Assembly (NCBI GenBank): GCA_025964255.1
Contig: JAOPZF010000200.1
Coordinates: 1 to 64,000 of the forward strand
DNA: 64,000 nt
Origin: Solirubrobacterales bacterium
Lineage (GTDB): Bacteria; Actinomycetota; Thermoleophilia; Solirubrobacterales; 70-9
Direction of reading: 5' to 3'
Of the stretch, positions 23,407 through 31,354 are shown in pieces (position 1 is the stretch's first letter; each line of letters opens with the position of its first letter). The position numbers and the translations under genes are program-made. The notes under the pieces are model-generated. The model was not told where the DNA came from. It saw only the letters and a list, made by a program, of their open reading frames with translations, and made no database searches.

Positions 23407-24161
23407 CGGTCTTCATCTCCGCCGTCCGCGACCGGCTCGGTCTCCTCGACGGAGTCGATCAGCCGGTAGCCGATCCCCCAGCAGTTGAGGACGAACCGGC
23501 GTCCCACGGGGTCGAGTTTGCGCCGCAGCCGGCTCGCATGGCTGTCGAGGGTCCGCGCCTTCGCCGCCGGGCCGCGCAGGCCCCAGACGTCGCGGAGCAG
23601 TTCCTCCTTGGCGAAGACCCTGGTGGGGTCGGAGGCGAGGACGCGGAGCAAGGTGAATTCCTTCTTCGCCAACCGCACCTCGCGGTCGCCGACGATGACC
23701 TTGCGGCGTCCTGGATCGACCAGCAACTCTCCTACCCGTACCGGCCGGTCGAGGCGGCCATGACGGCGACGGAGTATCGCCTCGATCCGCGAGCGGAGAT
23801 CGTCGTAGGTGAAGGGCTTGTCGAGGAGGTCGTCGGCGATCAGATCGGGGCCGCGGTCCTCCTGACCTTCTGCCCGTGGCCTCAGGACGAGCACCGGGAG
23901 GTAGGGGTCGATCTGCGTCCGGAGCCAATGGGCCTCGCGGATCCGACGCAGCAGGTCATGCCCGGCGCCGTCGGGGAGGCCCAGGTCGACGACCAGGAGG
24001 TCCGGGAGGTGATGGCGGCAGAGCCGCAGCGCCTCCTCTGCGCTCGCGGCCGGGAGCGGCTCGAACCGGTCCTCGGCGAGGCGCCCACAGAGGAGGTCGA
24101 GGGTCGCCTCCTCGTGCTCGCAGATGACGATCGTCGCGAGGTGCTGGGGGCCCGGTATCAC
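23403..24161 (-). CDS. OmpR/PhoB-type response regulator
   Basis: 252 aa from GTG (GTGA overlap with the upstream XRE gene). The receiver domain (about 9-130) has acidic residues EHEE, a phospho-acceptor Asp in LLVVDLGLPDG and the conserved Lys in LLDKPFTYDDL. The winged-helix output domain (about 145-240) is DREVRLAKKEFTLLRVLA...AKARTLDSHASRLRRKL...NCWGIGYRL. No histidine kinase is encoded in the operon or anywhere in the window, so it may be orphan or answer a host kinase. Confidence 0.92.
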   Translation of the reverse strand: MIPGPQHLATIVICEHEEATLDLLCGRLAEDRFEPLPAASAEEALRLCRHHLPDLLVVDLGLPDGAGHDLLRRIREAHWLRTQIDPYLPVLVLRPRAEGQEDRGPDLIADDLLDKPFTYDDLRSRIEAILRRRHGRLDRPVRVGELLVDPGRRKVIVGDREVRLAKKEFTLLRVLASDPTRVFAKEELLRDVWGLRGPAAKARTLDSHASRLRRKLDPVGRRFVLNCWGIGYRLIDSVEETEPVADGGDEDR

Positions 24162-24469
24162 CCATCACCTCCACGCCGGGGTGGCCGCACGTCGACCGGA
24201 CCGGAGAGGCCGATGATCGTGAACCATCCCTTCTGGTCCCAGCGGGCCGGTCCCTCCCAGCCGACACCCTCTATCAGGTCCCTCGCATCGCCCCCGGTGC
24301 TCTCGAGGATCCTGATGCAGGTGTCGAGGCGAGGGATCCTGCCGCCGCGCTCGAGCAGGCTGATCTCGGTGTGGTGGATGCCAGACCGTCGTGCGAGATC
24401 GTCCTGGCTCATGACTGCCCGGTGGCGGATCCTCCGCAGGTTCTGTCCGATCTGCTCGGCGACGGTCAT
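24158..24469 (-). CDS. XRE-type HTH regulator (array member 6, upstream of the response regulator)
   Basis: 103 aa. HTH: IGQNLRRIRHRAVMSQDDLARRSGIHHTEISLLERGGRIPRLDTCIRILE, then RDLIEGVGWEGPARWDQKGWFTIIG. Closest in sequence to members 3 and 4. Four-nt overlaps at both ends place it in the same mRNA as the response regulator and the upstream winged-helix protein. Confidence 0.86.
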   Translation of the reverse strand: MTVAEQIGQNLRRIRHRAVMSQDDLARRSGIHHTEISLLERGGRIPRLDTCIRILESTGGDARDLIEGVGWEGPARWDQKGWFTIIGLSGPVDVRPPRRGGDG

Positions 24470-24735
24470 CGGGAGATCTCCTCCGAGCGCACCGCTGCCA
24501 TCGTCGGAACGATCGAGGAGCCATCGATCCGAAGGAGTCCGTCGGCGACGAGGTCGCGGACGGCGCGTTCGAAGCTCTCGCGCAGCGGACCGGCGTCGCT
24601 GGCGAACAGGCTCAGCAGCAGTTCGGCTTCGGTGAGATGAGTCGGATGGAGCCAGAGCACCCGGTCCAGGGTCGCGGCCTCGGCCGCCTGATCCTGGACG
24701 TCGTTCGTCTGCCCCGGAATAGGGTTGGGCTGCAT
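24466..24735 (-). CDS. Small winged-helix-like protein, first gene of the XRE operon
   Basis: 89 aa. The ATG at 24735 follows the GGGGAG of hairpin element copy A. The sequence resembles a winged-helix: LHPTHLTEAELLLSLFASDAGPLRESFERAVRDLVADGLLRIDGSSIVPT. No cofactor or metal motif. It is the promoter-proximal gene of an operon running to 21367 and probably regulates it. A specific family is not assigned. Confidence 0.7.
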   Translation of the reverse strand: MQPNPIPGQTNDVQDQAAEAATLDRVLWLHPTHLTEAELLLSLFASDAGPLRESFERAVRDLVADGLLRIDGSSIVPTMAAVRSEEISR

Positions 24736-25078
24736 CGGAAGGTCTCCCCTTTCGGTGCCGGGCCGGGGGCTGTTAGCGCAGCGCCCCGGCCGTTTCTTGG
24801 TCTCGATTCGAAGTTAGCGGGCTTCGCCCACGCCCGCTGTCAGGCGCCGGGCGACCGAGCTGCCGGCGATCGGGCCACGTCGTCTTCTAGGGTCGACGGC
24901 AATGACTGCCACGTCGATTATTGGCCTATTGGTCGGCTCGGCCGTCCGAGGGGGGACTGCGGCTCGATTGTCACATGTCGGGGAAATGATTCAGTAGCCT
25001 CTGCCGGATGTAACGGTGTGGTGGTGGATGGACTGCGACTTTTCTGGCGGCCCTTCCTAAGAGGTTTCTAATGGGTGT
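24736..25078. other. Divergent intergenic region between the XRE and biosynthetic operons
   Basis: No gene. It contains hairpin element copy A (24747-24818) serving the minus-strand operon, and a further hairpin at about 24814-24836 (AGCGGGC/GCCCGCT). Base composition falls towards the acyltransferase start (about 24900-25078), in keeping with a promoter for the plus-strand operon. I cannot assign -35/-10 boxes with confidence. Confidence 0.5.
24747..24818 (-). promoter_or_regulatory. Conserved hairpin leader element, copy A, before the XRE operon
   Basis: Minus strand: GCTAACTTCG box, 14-base spacer, GAAACGGCC, a 12-bp stem (GGCCGGGG, bulged C, GCTG / CAGC, CCCCGGCC) with loop CGCTAA, then CCGGCACCGAAAGGGGAG, which contains the SD of the first operon gene 12 nt further on. 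Position right at the ribosome-binding site suggests a cis-acting RNA structure or an operator controlling the operon. Confidence 0.65.
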
Positions 25079-26008
25079 GTGTTCGGAACCCGCCCATCCA
25101 ACGCCGCGCCCGCCAACACCGTCACTAAGAGCGGCCTCAGCCTGATCGCGAAAACCTCCGACCAGCTACGGCGCGCAGCAGTGGTCGGCAGCCTCCGGCT
25201 CGGCATCCGGGAGGTCTACGGCGAACTCGCGTCGCTGCACTTGGTCGGCGACGCACCGGTTCTGGTCATTGCCAATCATGTCTGCGCCTGGGACGCCGAG
25301 GTCGCGATGCTGGTGACCCAAGAGCTGGGGAGGCAATTCTCACTGGCGGCGGCGCCTAGCGTGCTGGAGCGCTGGCCAATCCTGCGCCGGGTCGGGTTCT
25401 TCCCGATCGAGCGAGGCGCCAATCTGAAGACCGCACAGATCCTCCGTGCGATCGGCAAGGACCTCGACCACAACAACCGCAAGGGCATTTGGATCTTCCC
25501 CCACGGCTGCCACGTCCGCACCGGCGTCTTGGTCGAGCCTGAACGTGGCGCTCTCGCCGTAGCGCGCGCCGCGCCGCGCGCAAAGCTGGTCCCGGTCGCC
25601 CTGCACTACGAGCTGTTCGAGGGCCGCCGCCCGACCGCCTGGGTTAAGGCACTGCCGGCGGTCGAGGGGGATGCTTCGCGCTTGGCCCTCGGCGAGCTGA
25701 TCGCCCGCGCCTCGAGTGCGCTCGCCGCCGATCTGCGCAATGGCGCGGACGGCTACCGACCGCTGCTCAACCCGGGCCGCCGGACCGTCCTGCTCGAGAA
25801 CGTCCCCTGCGACGTGCGTCGGATTGATGCAGCGCTTGACCGCGCCGACTTGCCGCTGACCTTCGAGTCCGCCCTGAGCCTGAACGCAACCGAGCTCGAG
25901 CAGCTGCAGCCGCCCCTACTTGCGGCCGTCGGCAACTACGCCGGGCCGCTCTACCGCGACCTGTTCAAGAAAACGCTGGACGAAGCAAAGGGAGGCACGA
26001 ACCCATGA
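25079..26008 (+). CDS. PlsC-like lysophospholipid/1-acyl acyltransferase
   Basis: 309 aa, GTG start (25079). The acyltransferase H-x4-D motif is NHVCAWD (H67, D72). The second conserved block FPHGCHVRTG corresponds to the usual F-P-E-G-T-R. The region KLVPVALHYELFEGRRP matches the later acyl-acceptor block. An N-terminal hydrophobic segment is short, so it is probably a peripheral membrane enzyme. It starts a six-gene coupled operon and overlaps the ACP gene by 4 nt (ATGA). Likely transfers an acyl group, perhaps from the neighbouring ACP, to a lipid or sugar acceptor (inference). Confidence 0.85.
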   Translation: MFGTRPSNAAPANTVTKSGLSLIAKTSDQLRRAAVVGSLRLGIREVYGELASLHLVGDAPVLVIANHVCAWDAEVAMLVTQELGRQFSLAAAPSVLERWPILRRVGFFPIERGANLKTAQILRAIGKDLDHNNRKGIWIFPHGCHVRTGVLVEPERGALAVARAAPRAKLVPVALHYELFEGRRPTAWVKALPAVEGDASRLALGELIARASSALAADLRNGADGYRPLLNPGRRTVLLENVPCDVRRIDAALDRADLPLTFESALSLNATELEQLQPPLLAAVGNYAGPLYRDLFKKTLDEAKGGTNP

Positions 26009-26265
26009 GCACCACTCACCCACAGGGAGTCGCGATCCAAGATCAGGTGCGGCAGATCGTCCTCGACAGCAGCTCGATCGACGAATCGGACCTGCACGAG
26101 AAGACGCCCCTGCTCGACGTGGTCGACTCGCTCGGAGTAGCGGAGCTCTTCGCGTTTGTCGAGGAGCAGATCGGGAGACTCCTGCTCCCCGAGGAGATGA
26201 GCCGCGAGAACTTCGCGACGATGTCCGCCGTCGTCGAGCTGATCCGAACGGAGTCGGCGGACTGA
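26005..26265 (+). CDS. Acyl carrier protein
   Basis: 86 aa. The 4'-phosphopantetheine attachment motif is VVDSLGVAE with Ser42, in the usual place between helix I and helix II. Acidic overall. Overlaps the acyltransferase by 4 nt and the asparagine-synthetase gene by 1 nt (TGATG). A dedicated ACP next to an AMP-dependent ligase and a PlsC-like transferase implies a loaded acyl or aminoacyl chain in this pathway. Confidence 0.92.
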   Translation: MSTTHPQGVAIQDQVRQIVLDSSSIDESDLHEKTPLLDVVDSLGVAELFAFVEEQIGRLLLPEEMSRENFATMSAVVELIRTESAD

Positions 26266-28148
26266 TGTGCGGCGTCGCCGGCATCGTCGTCCCCGACATC
26301 GACGCCGACGCTGGGCGGCGGGCGGTCGGCTCAATGCTGAGCGAACAAGGGCATCGCGGGCCCGACGAGCTCGGCATCGTCGGGTTGCGTGGGGCGGCAC
26401 TAGGGGTTGCGCGATTGGCGATTGTCGACGGGGGCGGCTCCCGGCAGCCGATGATCTCTCCCGACAGGCGTTTCACGCTCTGCCTAAACGGCGAGGTGCT
26501 CAACTACCCCGAGCTGCGCCAACACCCCGCGCTGCGCGATTGGAACTTCGTCAGCGATGGCGATACCGAGGTCGCCCTCGCCCTTCTCGCACGCCTCGGG
26601 CCCTCCGCGCTACCGCTCTTCAACGGCCAGTTCGCCGGCGGGCTCTGGGACGCCGAGCGTCGGCAGCTGCTGCTCTTCCGCGACCGCTTCGGGATCCTGC
26701 CCCTCTACTACGCGGAACTGCCGGAGGGGATCGCCTTCGCTTCAACCATCCGCGCGCTAATGCGACTCGACCCGGTCGACTGCTCACTCGATCCCGCCGC
26801 CGTCTCCGACCTGTTCTGCCTCTGGGCGCCCCATCCGCCGCACACCATCTGCGCCGGCGTCCGGCAACTGCCTCCGGCCAGGTGGGCGATGGTTAGCGGC
26901 GACCGGACCGTGATCCAGGGCTACTGGGAGCCGGTCTTCGGCGGTGCAGAGCTCGGGCCGGGCGAAGCCGAGGAAGAGCTGCGGGCGGCCCTGGAGGGAG
27001 CGGTCGTCCGCAACCTGCGCGCCGACCGGACCGTCGGCACCCTGGTCAGCGGCGGCCTCGACTCGGCCGTGATAACCGCGATGGCCGCGAGCCACGGCGA
27101 GCGGTCAACCTTCTCGGTCACCTTCGAGGACGGGCTCCACGACGAGTCCCGCTACCAGCGCCAGGTTGCCGCTCAAGCGGCGACGCATCACGCGAGCGTC
27201 CTCGCCACTCCCGCGGCCCTCGCCAGCGTCCTGCCCGACGTGGTGACGCACGCCGAGGCACCCTTCCTGCGGATCACCCCCTGCGCGAGCTACCTGCTCG
27301 GCGAGCTGGTCAGTGGGGCGGGGGTCCGCGCCGTCGTCTCTGGCGAGGGCGCGGACGAGCTGCTCTGTGGCTACGACGTCTTCCGTCAGCTGGAGGCCCG
27401 AGGCGGCGAGGAGCTCGACGCCGTTCTGTCCGGAGGGACGCCCGCCGAGCGGGTCCCAGGCCGGGTCCTCTCCCTCCTGATCGAAGCCGACGACGCCCGC
27501 ACCAACCGCTTCCCCGCCCAGCGGTTGCGCTGGGGGGCGGCCCGGCGGCTGCGCGGATACCTGACCGAGGAACTGCGCCAGCAGCTGGACGACCCGGTCG
27601 AGCGCCTTACCCGGTCTCTTCCGTCCGACGCGTGGTGCTGGTCGGAGCTCCGGCGCGCGCAGTACGTCGAGATGCGGACGATGCTCCCCGACTACATTCT
27701 CGGTACTCAGGGCGAGCGGATGCTGATGGCGCACTCGGTCGAGGCCCGCGTCCCCTTCCTCGACAACGAGGTCGTCGCGGTAGCGCTGCGACTCGCCGAC
27801 GAGCAGAAGCTGCGCGGCACAAGCGAGAAGGACGTACTGCGGCGGATCGCCCGCGACCTGGTGCCCGCCCCGGTCTTGGCGCGCCGCAAGCAGGCCTACC
27901 GTGCCCCCGCCGCGGCGGCGCTCGGCTCCGACGCCGCCGCCGACGCGCTGGCGCTGCTCAGCCCCACGGCGCTCCGTGCGCACGGGATCTTCGAGTCGTC
28001 CAAGGTCGAGCGGCTCCTGCGCCGACTGCGCGCAGGTGACCGGCTCAGCGAAACCCAGGAGATGGCGCTAACGGGAATCGTCACCACCCAACTCTGGCTC
28101 GAGCTGGTGGCAGGGCGCCGACACGAGCGGAAGGAGATGGCAGCATGA
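26265..28148 (+). CDS. asnB: Glutamine-hydrolysing asparagine synthetase-family amidotransferase
   Basis: 627 aa from the ATG at 26265. It begins MCGVAGIV, with Cys2 as the class II glutaminase nucleophile, then HRGPDELG, an NGEVLNY-type block and SDGDTEV. The C-terminal synthetase domain has the ATP-pyrophosphatase motif SGGLDSAV (about 262-269), GEGADEL and EARVPFLDNE. Full-length AsnB-like. Within this operon it more probably amidates a carboxylate on a dedicated intermediate than supplies free Asn. Gene symbol denotes the family only. Confidence 0.88.
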   Translation: MCGVAGIVVPDIDADAGRRAVGSMLSEQGHRGPDELGIVGLRGAALGVARLAIVDGGGSRQPMISPDRRFTLCLNGEVLNYPELRQHPALRDWNFVSDGDTEVALALLARLGPSALPLFNGQFAGGLWDAERRQLLLFRDRFGILPLYYAELPEGIAFASTIRALMRLDPVDCSLDPAAVSDLFCLWAPHPPHTICAGVRQLPPARWAMVSGDRTVIQGYWEPVFGGAELGPGEAEEELRAALEGAVVRNLRADRTVGTLVSGGLDSAVITAMAASHGERSTFSVTFEDGLHDESRYQRQVAAQAATHHASVLATPAALASVLPDVVTHAEAPFLRITPCASYLLGELVSGAGVRAVVSGEGADELLCGYDVFRQLEARGGEELDAVLSGGTPAERVPGRVLSLLIEADDARTNRFPAQRLRWGAARRLRGYLTEELRQQLDDPVERLTRSLPSDAWCWSELRRAQYVEMRTMLPDYILGTQGERMLMAHSVEARVPFLDNEVVAVALRLADEQKLRGTSEKDVLRRIARDLVPAPVLARRKQAYRAPAAAALGSDAAADALALLSPTALRAHGIFESSKVERLLRRLRAGDRLSETQEMALTGIVTTQLWLELVAGRRHERKEMAA

Positions 28149-29128
28149 GTCCGACCCGATGGGACAAGAGAATCAGACTGGCCGATCCGGCGGCCACCGC
28201 GGCCGAGCTGGCGCAGAAGCTGCGCGCCCGCTCGGTCGAGTGGCGACGGCGCGGCATAGTGGTCGGTGTCAGCGGCGGCGTCGATTCGGCGGTGACGCTG
28301 GCGCTCGCGGCGAAGGCACTCGGCGCCAGGCAGGTGCTCGCCGTGCTGCTTCCCGACCGCGACAGCGATCCGCTCAGCGCCGAACTGGGTGCTCTCGCGG
28401 CCTCCCGGCTAGGCATCGACGTTGCGGTCCACGAGATCACGCCGGTTCTCGCCGCCCTCGGGGCGTACGCCGACCGCGACGCGGCGGCGGCCGACGTCTT
28501 CGAGGACTACGACCCGCAACGGGACCGCATCCGCACCGAGTACCTCTCGGACCTCGACCATCGCGACGCCGTCGCCCGCTTCTGCCTGACCAGGGTGGCC
28601 GCCGACGGCGCCCAGGAAACGCGCTATATGCGCCCCAACCCCTACCTCCGGATCGTCGCCGCGACGAACCTCAAGCAGCGCACCCGGATGGCGGTGCTCT
28701 ACCACGAGGCTGAGGCGCGGAACTGGCTCGTTGCCGGCACCGCGAACCGGCTGGAGGTCGAACAGGGGTTCTTCGTCAAGCACGGCGACGGCGCCGCCGA
28801 CGCCTTCCCGCTGTCGGGGCTCTTCAAGTCCCAGGTCTACGAACTGGCCGCGCACCTAGAAGTGCCGGGGGAGATAGTTGCCCGCCCCCCGACGACCGAC
28901 ACCTACAGCGCCGACCAGACCCAGGAGCAGTTCTTCTACGGCCTGCCGGTCCGCGAGACCGACCTGATGTGGGCCGCCTACCTAGCCGGCGACTCGGTGG
29001 CCGAGATTGCGATCGAAACCGGCGTCGAGGAGGGCGTCGTGCAGCGGCTGCAGGCCGCCTTCCGCCGCCGGGTCGAGCTCGCCGACCACCTGCGCGAAGC
29101 ACCGATCTCGCCTTCGGTGGCGAGCTGA
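28145..29128 (+). CDS. NadE-like ammonia-dependent ATP-pyrophosphatase (NAD synthetase family)
   Basis: 327 aa, ATG overlapping asnB by 4 nt. P-loop SGGVDS (43-48). Conserved NAD-synthetase blocks: ATNLKQRTRMAVLYHEAE, GTANRLEVEQGFFVKHGDG, DAFPLSGLFKSQVYELA, and P-TTD-YS-DQTQEQFFYGLP. Length is closer to the ammonia-dependent form, with no nitrilase domain. Second amide-forming enzyme in the operon. It could make NAD+ or, by analogy with NadE-like enzymes in polysaccharide clusters, amidate a pathway intermediate. Not decidable from sequence. Confidence 0.83.
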   Translation: MSPTRWDKRIRLADPAATAAELAQKLRARSVEWRRRGIVVGVSGGVDSAVTLALAAKALGARQVLAVLLPDRDSDPLSAELGALAASRLGIDVAVHEITPVLAALGAYADRDAAAADVFEDYDPQRDRIRTEYLSDLDHRDAVARFCLTRVAADGAQETRYMRPNPYLRIVAATNLKQRTRMAVLYHEAEARNWLVAGTANRLEVEQGFFVKHGDGAADAFPLSGLFKSQVYELAAHLEVPGEIVARPPTTDTYSADQTQEQFFYGLPVRETDLMWAAYLAGDSVAEIAIETGVEEGVVQRLQAAFRRRVELADHLREAPISPSVAS

Positions 29129-29138
29129 AGGGAGAGCG

Positions 29139-29870
29139 ATGCCCAACCCGTCGATCCGCATCCTGTTCCTCCACCACTCGGTGGGTCGCTACCTGATCCG
29201 CGACGGCGAGCTCCGCCGGCGACTCTCAGCCCTGCGGGTCGACGACCGACCCCTCGTACTTTGGGACCACGACTACAATCAACGGGGTATTCATGATGGC
29301 GAGGGACGGCCACTGGGACGAGCCTTCCCCCTGCCCGGCGACGACACCGACCCGCCCGGGCTGCTCAATCTCTTCGCCGGAGAGGACGAAGCCGCTCGAC
29401 TGGCCCGCCGTCAGGCGCTCGACTTCGAGGTGGTGATGCTCAAGTCCTGCTATCCGAACTCGGCGATCAGGAGCGAGACCGAGCTCGCTCGCATCAAGGA
29501 GGTCTATCGGCGCCTGCTGACGGCCCTCGCCGACCATCCCGACAACCAGTTTCTGCTGCTCACCTCTCCGCCCCTCGTCCCGCTGCGAACCAACCGCAGG
29601 CAAAGCCGCTGTGCCAGGAGGCTGTCCATCTGGCTCGTCCGCGGCGTCGATCTGCCGCCCAACGTCGCGGTCTTCGATCTCTTTGACAGGCTGGCGATCC
29701 CCGAGCGGACAGGGGCCAGGGCCGATCGGCTGCGGAAGCGCTACCGCCGGCGACTGCCGGTCGATTCGCATCCCAACGTCCGCGCCGGCGAGGAGGTCGC
29801 TGCGGACCTTCTCGCCGCGATCGCGGGTGCCGCGGCCCGCTCGCGTTGGACGGTGAGGACCGGTGACTGA
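29139..29870 (+). CDS. SGNH-hydrolase-like protein
   Basis: 243 aa from the ATG at 29139 (AAGGGAGAG SD). Begins RILFLHHSVGRYLIRDGELRR, then VVMLKSCYPNSAI, QFLLLTSPPLVPL, and VDSHPN near the end. Block order recalls SGNH/GDSL esterases, with the HHSVG Ser as putative nucleophile and the D-S-H at the C-terminus as the Asp/His pair. No signal peptide, so cytoplasmic. Stop overlaps the GTG of the ligase gene by 8 nt. It may be an acyl esterase or transferase for the product. Assignment is moderate. Confidence 0.6.
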   Translation: MPNPSIRILFLHHSVGRYLIRDGELRRRLSALRVDDRPLVLWDHDYNQRGIHDGEGRPLGRAFPLPGDDTDPPGLLNLFAGEDEAARLARRQALDFEVVMLKSCYPNSAIRSETELARIKEVYRRLLTALADHPDNQFLLLTSPPLVPLRTNRRQSRCARRLSIWLVRGVDLPPNVAVFDLFDRLAIPERTGARADRLRKRYRRRLPVDSHPNVRAGEEVAADLLAAIAGAAARSRWTVRTGD

Positions 29871-31302
29871 GCTGCTCGCTTGCGACGCTTTTCTCGCCGC
29901 CGCCGATCCGGAGTCGGCAGTGGTAGATGGCGACCACTGCCGCTATGGCGAGTTGCGGGAGCGGGTCGCCGCAATCGCCTCGGCGCTCCGCGCCGAGGTT
30001 CCGCAGGGCTCATTCGTACTGCTGGCGATGTCGCCGAGCGTCGATTCGATCGCGGCCTACCTGGCGGTCATGCGCGCGGGCCTCGTCGCTGTCCCGGTAG
30101 GGCCGACGAGCGCGAGGGGATCGATCGCGCGGATCCTCAAGGAGGCCGAGCCACAGATTCGGATCGGCGACTTCGGCTCCCTCACGCCGCGGCTCGCGTC
30201 GGTTCCCCCGTGGCCCGCCGGCGAGACGGGCCAGCCACGGCCAGTTGGGTGGCCCCCGCCAGCGGCGGATTCGCCAGCCCTCGTCCTCTACACGTCGGGC
30301 ACCACCGCGGCACCGAAGGGCGTCGTCCTCAGTCACCGAAACCTGGCGGCGAACACCGCCTCGATCCTCGCCGCCGTGCCCCTTCGTCGCAATGACGTCG
30401 TCGCCCTCGTGCTTCCGCTCCACCACTCCTACGGGCTCTCCGTCCTGCACACGACGCTCGCGGCCGGCGCGCGACTGGCGCCGGTCGACTTCTCCATCCC
30501 TGCCGATGCAGTCGGCCGGCTCGCCGCCGTCGGTGCCACCGTACTTCCCGGCGTCCCCTTCCACTTCGAGTCGCTGCTCGGACGGGTAGCGAGTTTCGAC
30601 CAGGCCGCGCTGCCACGGCTGCGCAGCGCGATGGTCGCCGGCGGCGCGATGCCGGTCGAGCTCGCCGAGACGTTCGGTGCCCGCTTTCCGGCGGCCGAGC
30701 TGCACATCATGTACGGCCAGACTGAGGCGACCGCCCGGCTCAGCTCGCTGCCGCCCGCCGAGCTCCGCACCCGACCCGGCTCGATCGGCCGCGGCATCCC
30801 CGGAGTCGAGCTTTCGGTCCTCGATCGCAGCGGCACCGAGGCCGCGCCCGGCGAGGTCGGCGAGGTCTACGCGCGGGGCGACAACGTGATGCGCGGCTAC
30901 CTCGGCGACGAAGCGGCCAGCGTCGAGGTGCTCACGCCGCACGGCCTGCGGACCCGCGATCTCGGATGGGTCGACGAGGACGGCTACGTGTACTTGGCTG
31001 GCCGCCGCGGCGATTTCGTCAAGGTCCGCGGCCACCGGATCAGCCTGCCCGCGGTCGAGGCCCAGATCGAGTCCTGCCCGGACGTCCTTGAGGCGGTGGC
31101 GCGCGGGGTTCAGGGCGAGGCAGGCGGGGAAGTAATCGTCGCCGAGGTTGCGATGAACCCGTCGTCGCCGGAGGCGGCGCTCGCCGACCTCCGCGCGCAC
31201 CTGCGAACGCTGCTCAAGCCGGTCGAACGGCCCGCCGCGATCAGTCTCGTCGAGTCGGTGCCGCGCACCGCGAGCGGCAAGAAGATTCGCTGGCGCAAAT
31301 GA
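29863..31302 (+). CDS. AMP-dependent acyl/aryl-CoA or acyl-ACP ligase
   Basis: 479 aa, GTG start. Core motifs of the ANL superfamily: P-loop YTSGTTAAPKGVVLSH, YGQTEAT, TRDLGWVDEDGYVYLAGR (hinge Asp) and the C-terminal catalytic Lys in PRTASGKKIR. KVRGHRIS marks the subdomain boundary. Likely activates a carboxylic acid and loads the operon's ACP (or CoA). Substrate unknown. Last clearly coupled gene of the operon. The next gene starts about 50 bp later. Confidence 0.9.
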   Translation: MTELLACDAFLAAADPESAVVDGDHCRYGELRERVAAIASALRAEVPQGSFVLLAMSPSVDSIAAYLAVMRAGLVAVPVGPTSARGSIARILKEAEPQIRIGDFGSLTPRLASVPPWPAGETGQPRPVGWPPPAADSPALVLYTSGTTAAPKGVVLSHRNLAANTASILAAVPLRRNDVVALVLPLHHSYGLSVLHTTLAAGARLAPVDFSIPADAVGRLAAVGATVLPGVPFHFESLLGRVASFDQAALPRLRSAMVAGGAMPVELAETFGARFPAAELHIMYGQTEATARLSSLPPAELRTRPGSIGRGIPGVELSVLDRSGTEAAPGEVGEVYARGDNVMRGYLGDEAASVEVLTPHGLRTRDLGWVDEDGYVYLAGRRGDFVKVRGHRISLPAVEAQIESCPDVLEAVARGVQGEAGGEVIVAEVAMNPSSPEAALADLRAHLRTLLKPVERPAAISLVESVPRTASGKKIRWRK

Positions 31303-31354
31303 AGGATTGCGACTTTTTCGAAGAGGCCCCGAAGATGCGCATAGCGTTGCGCGC

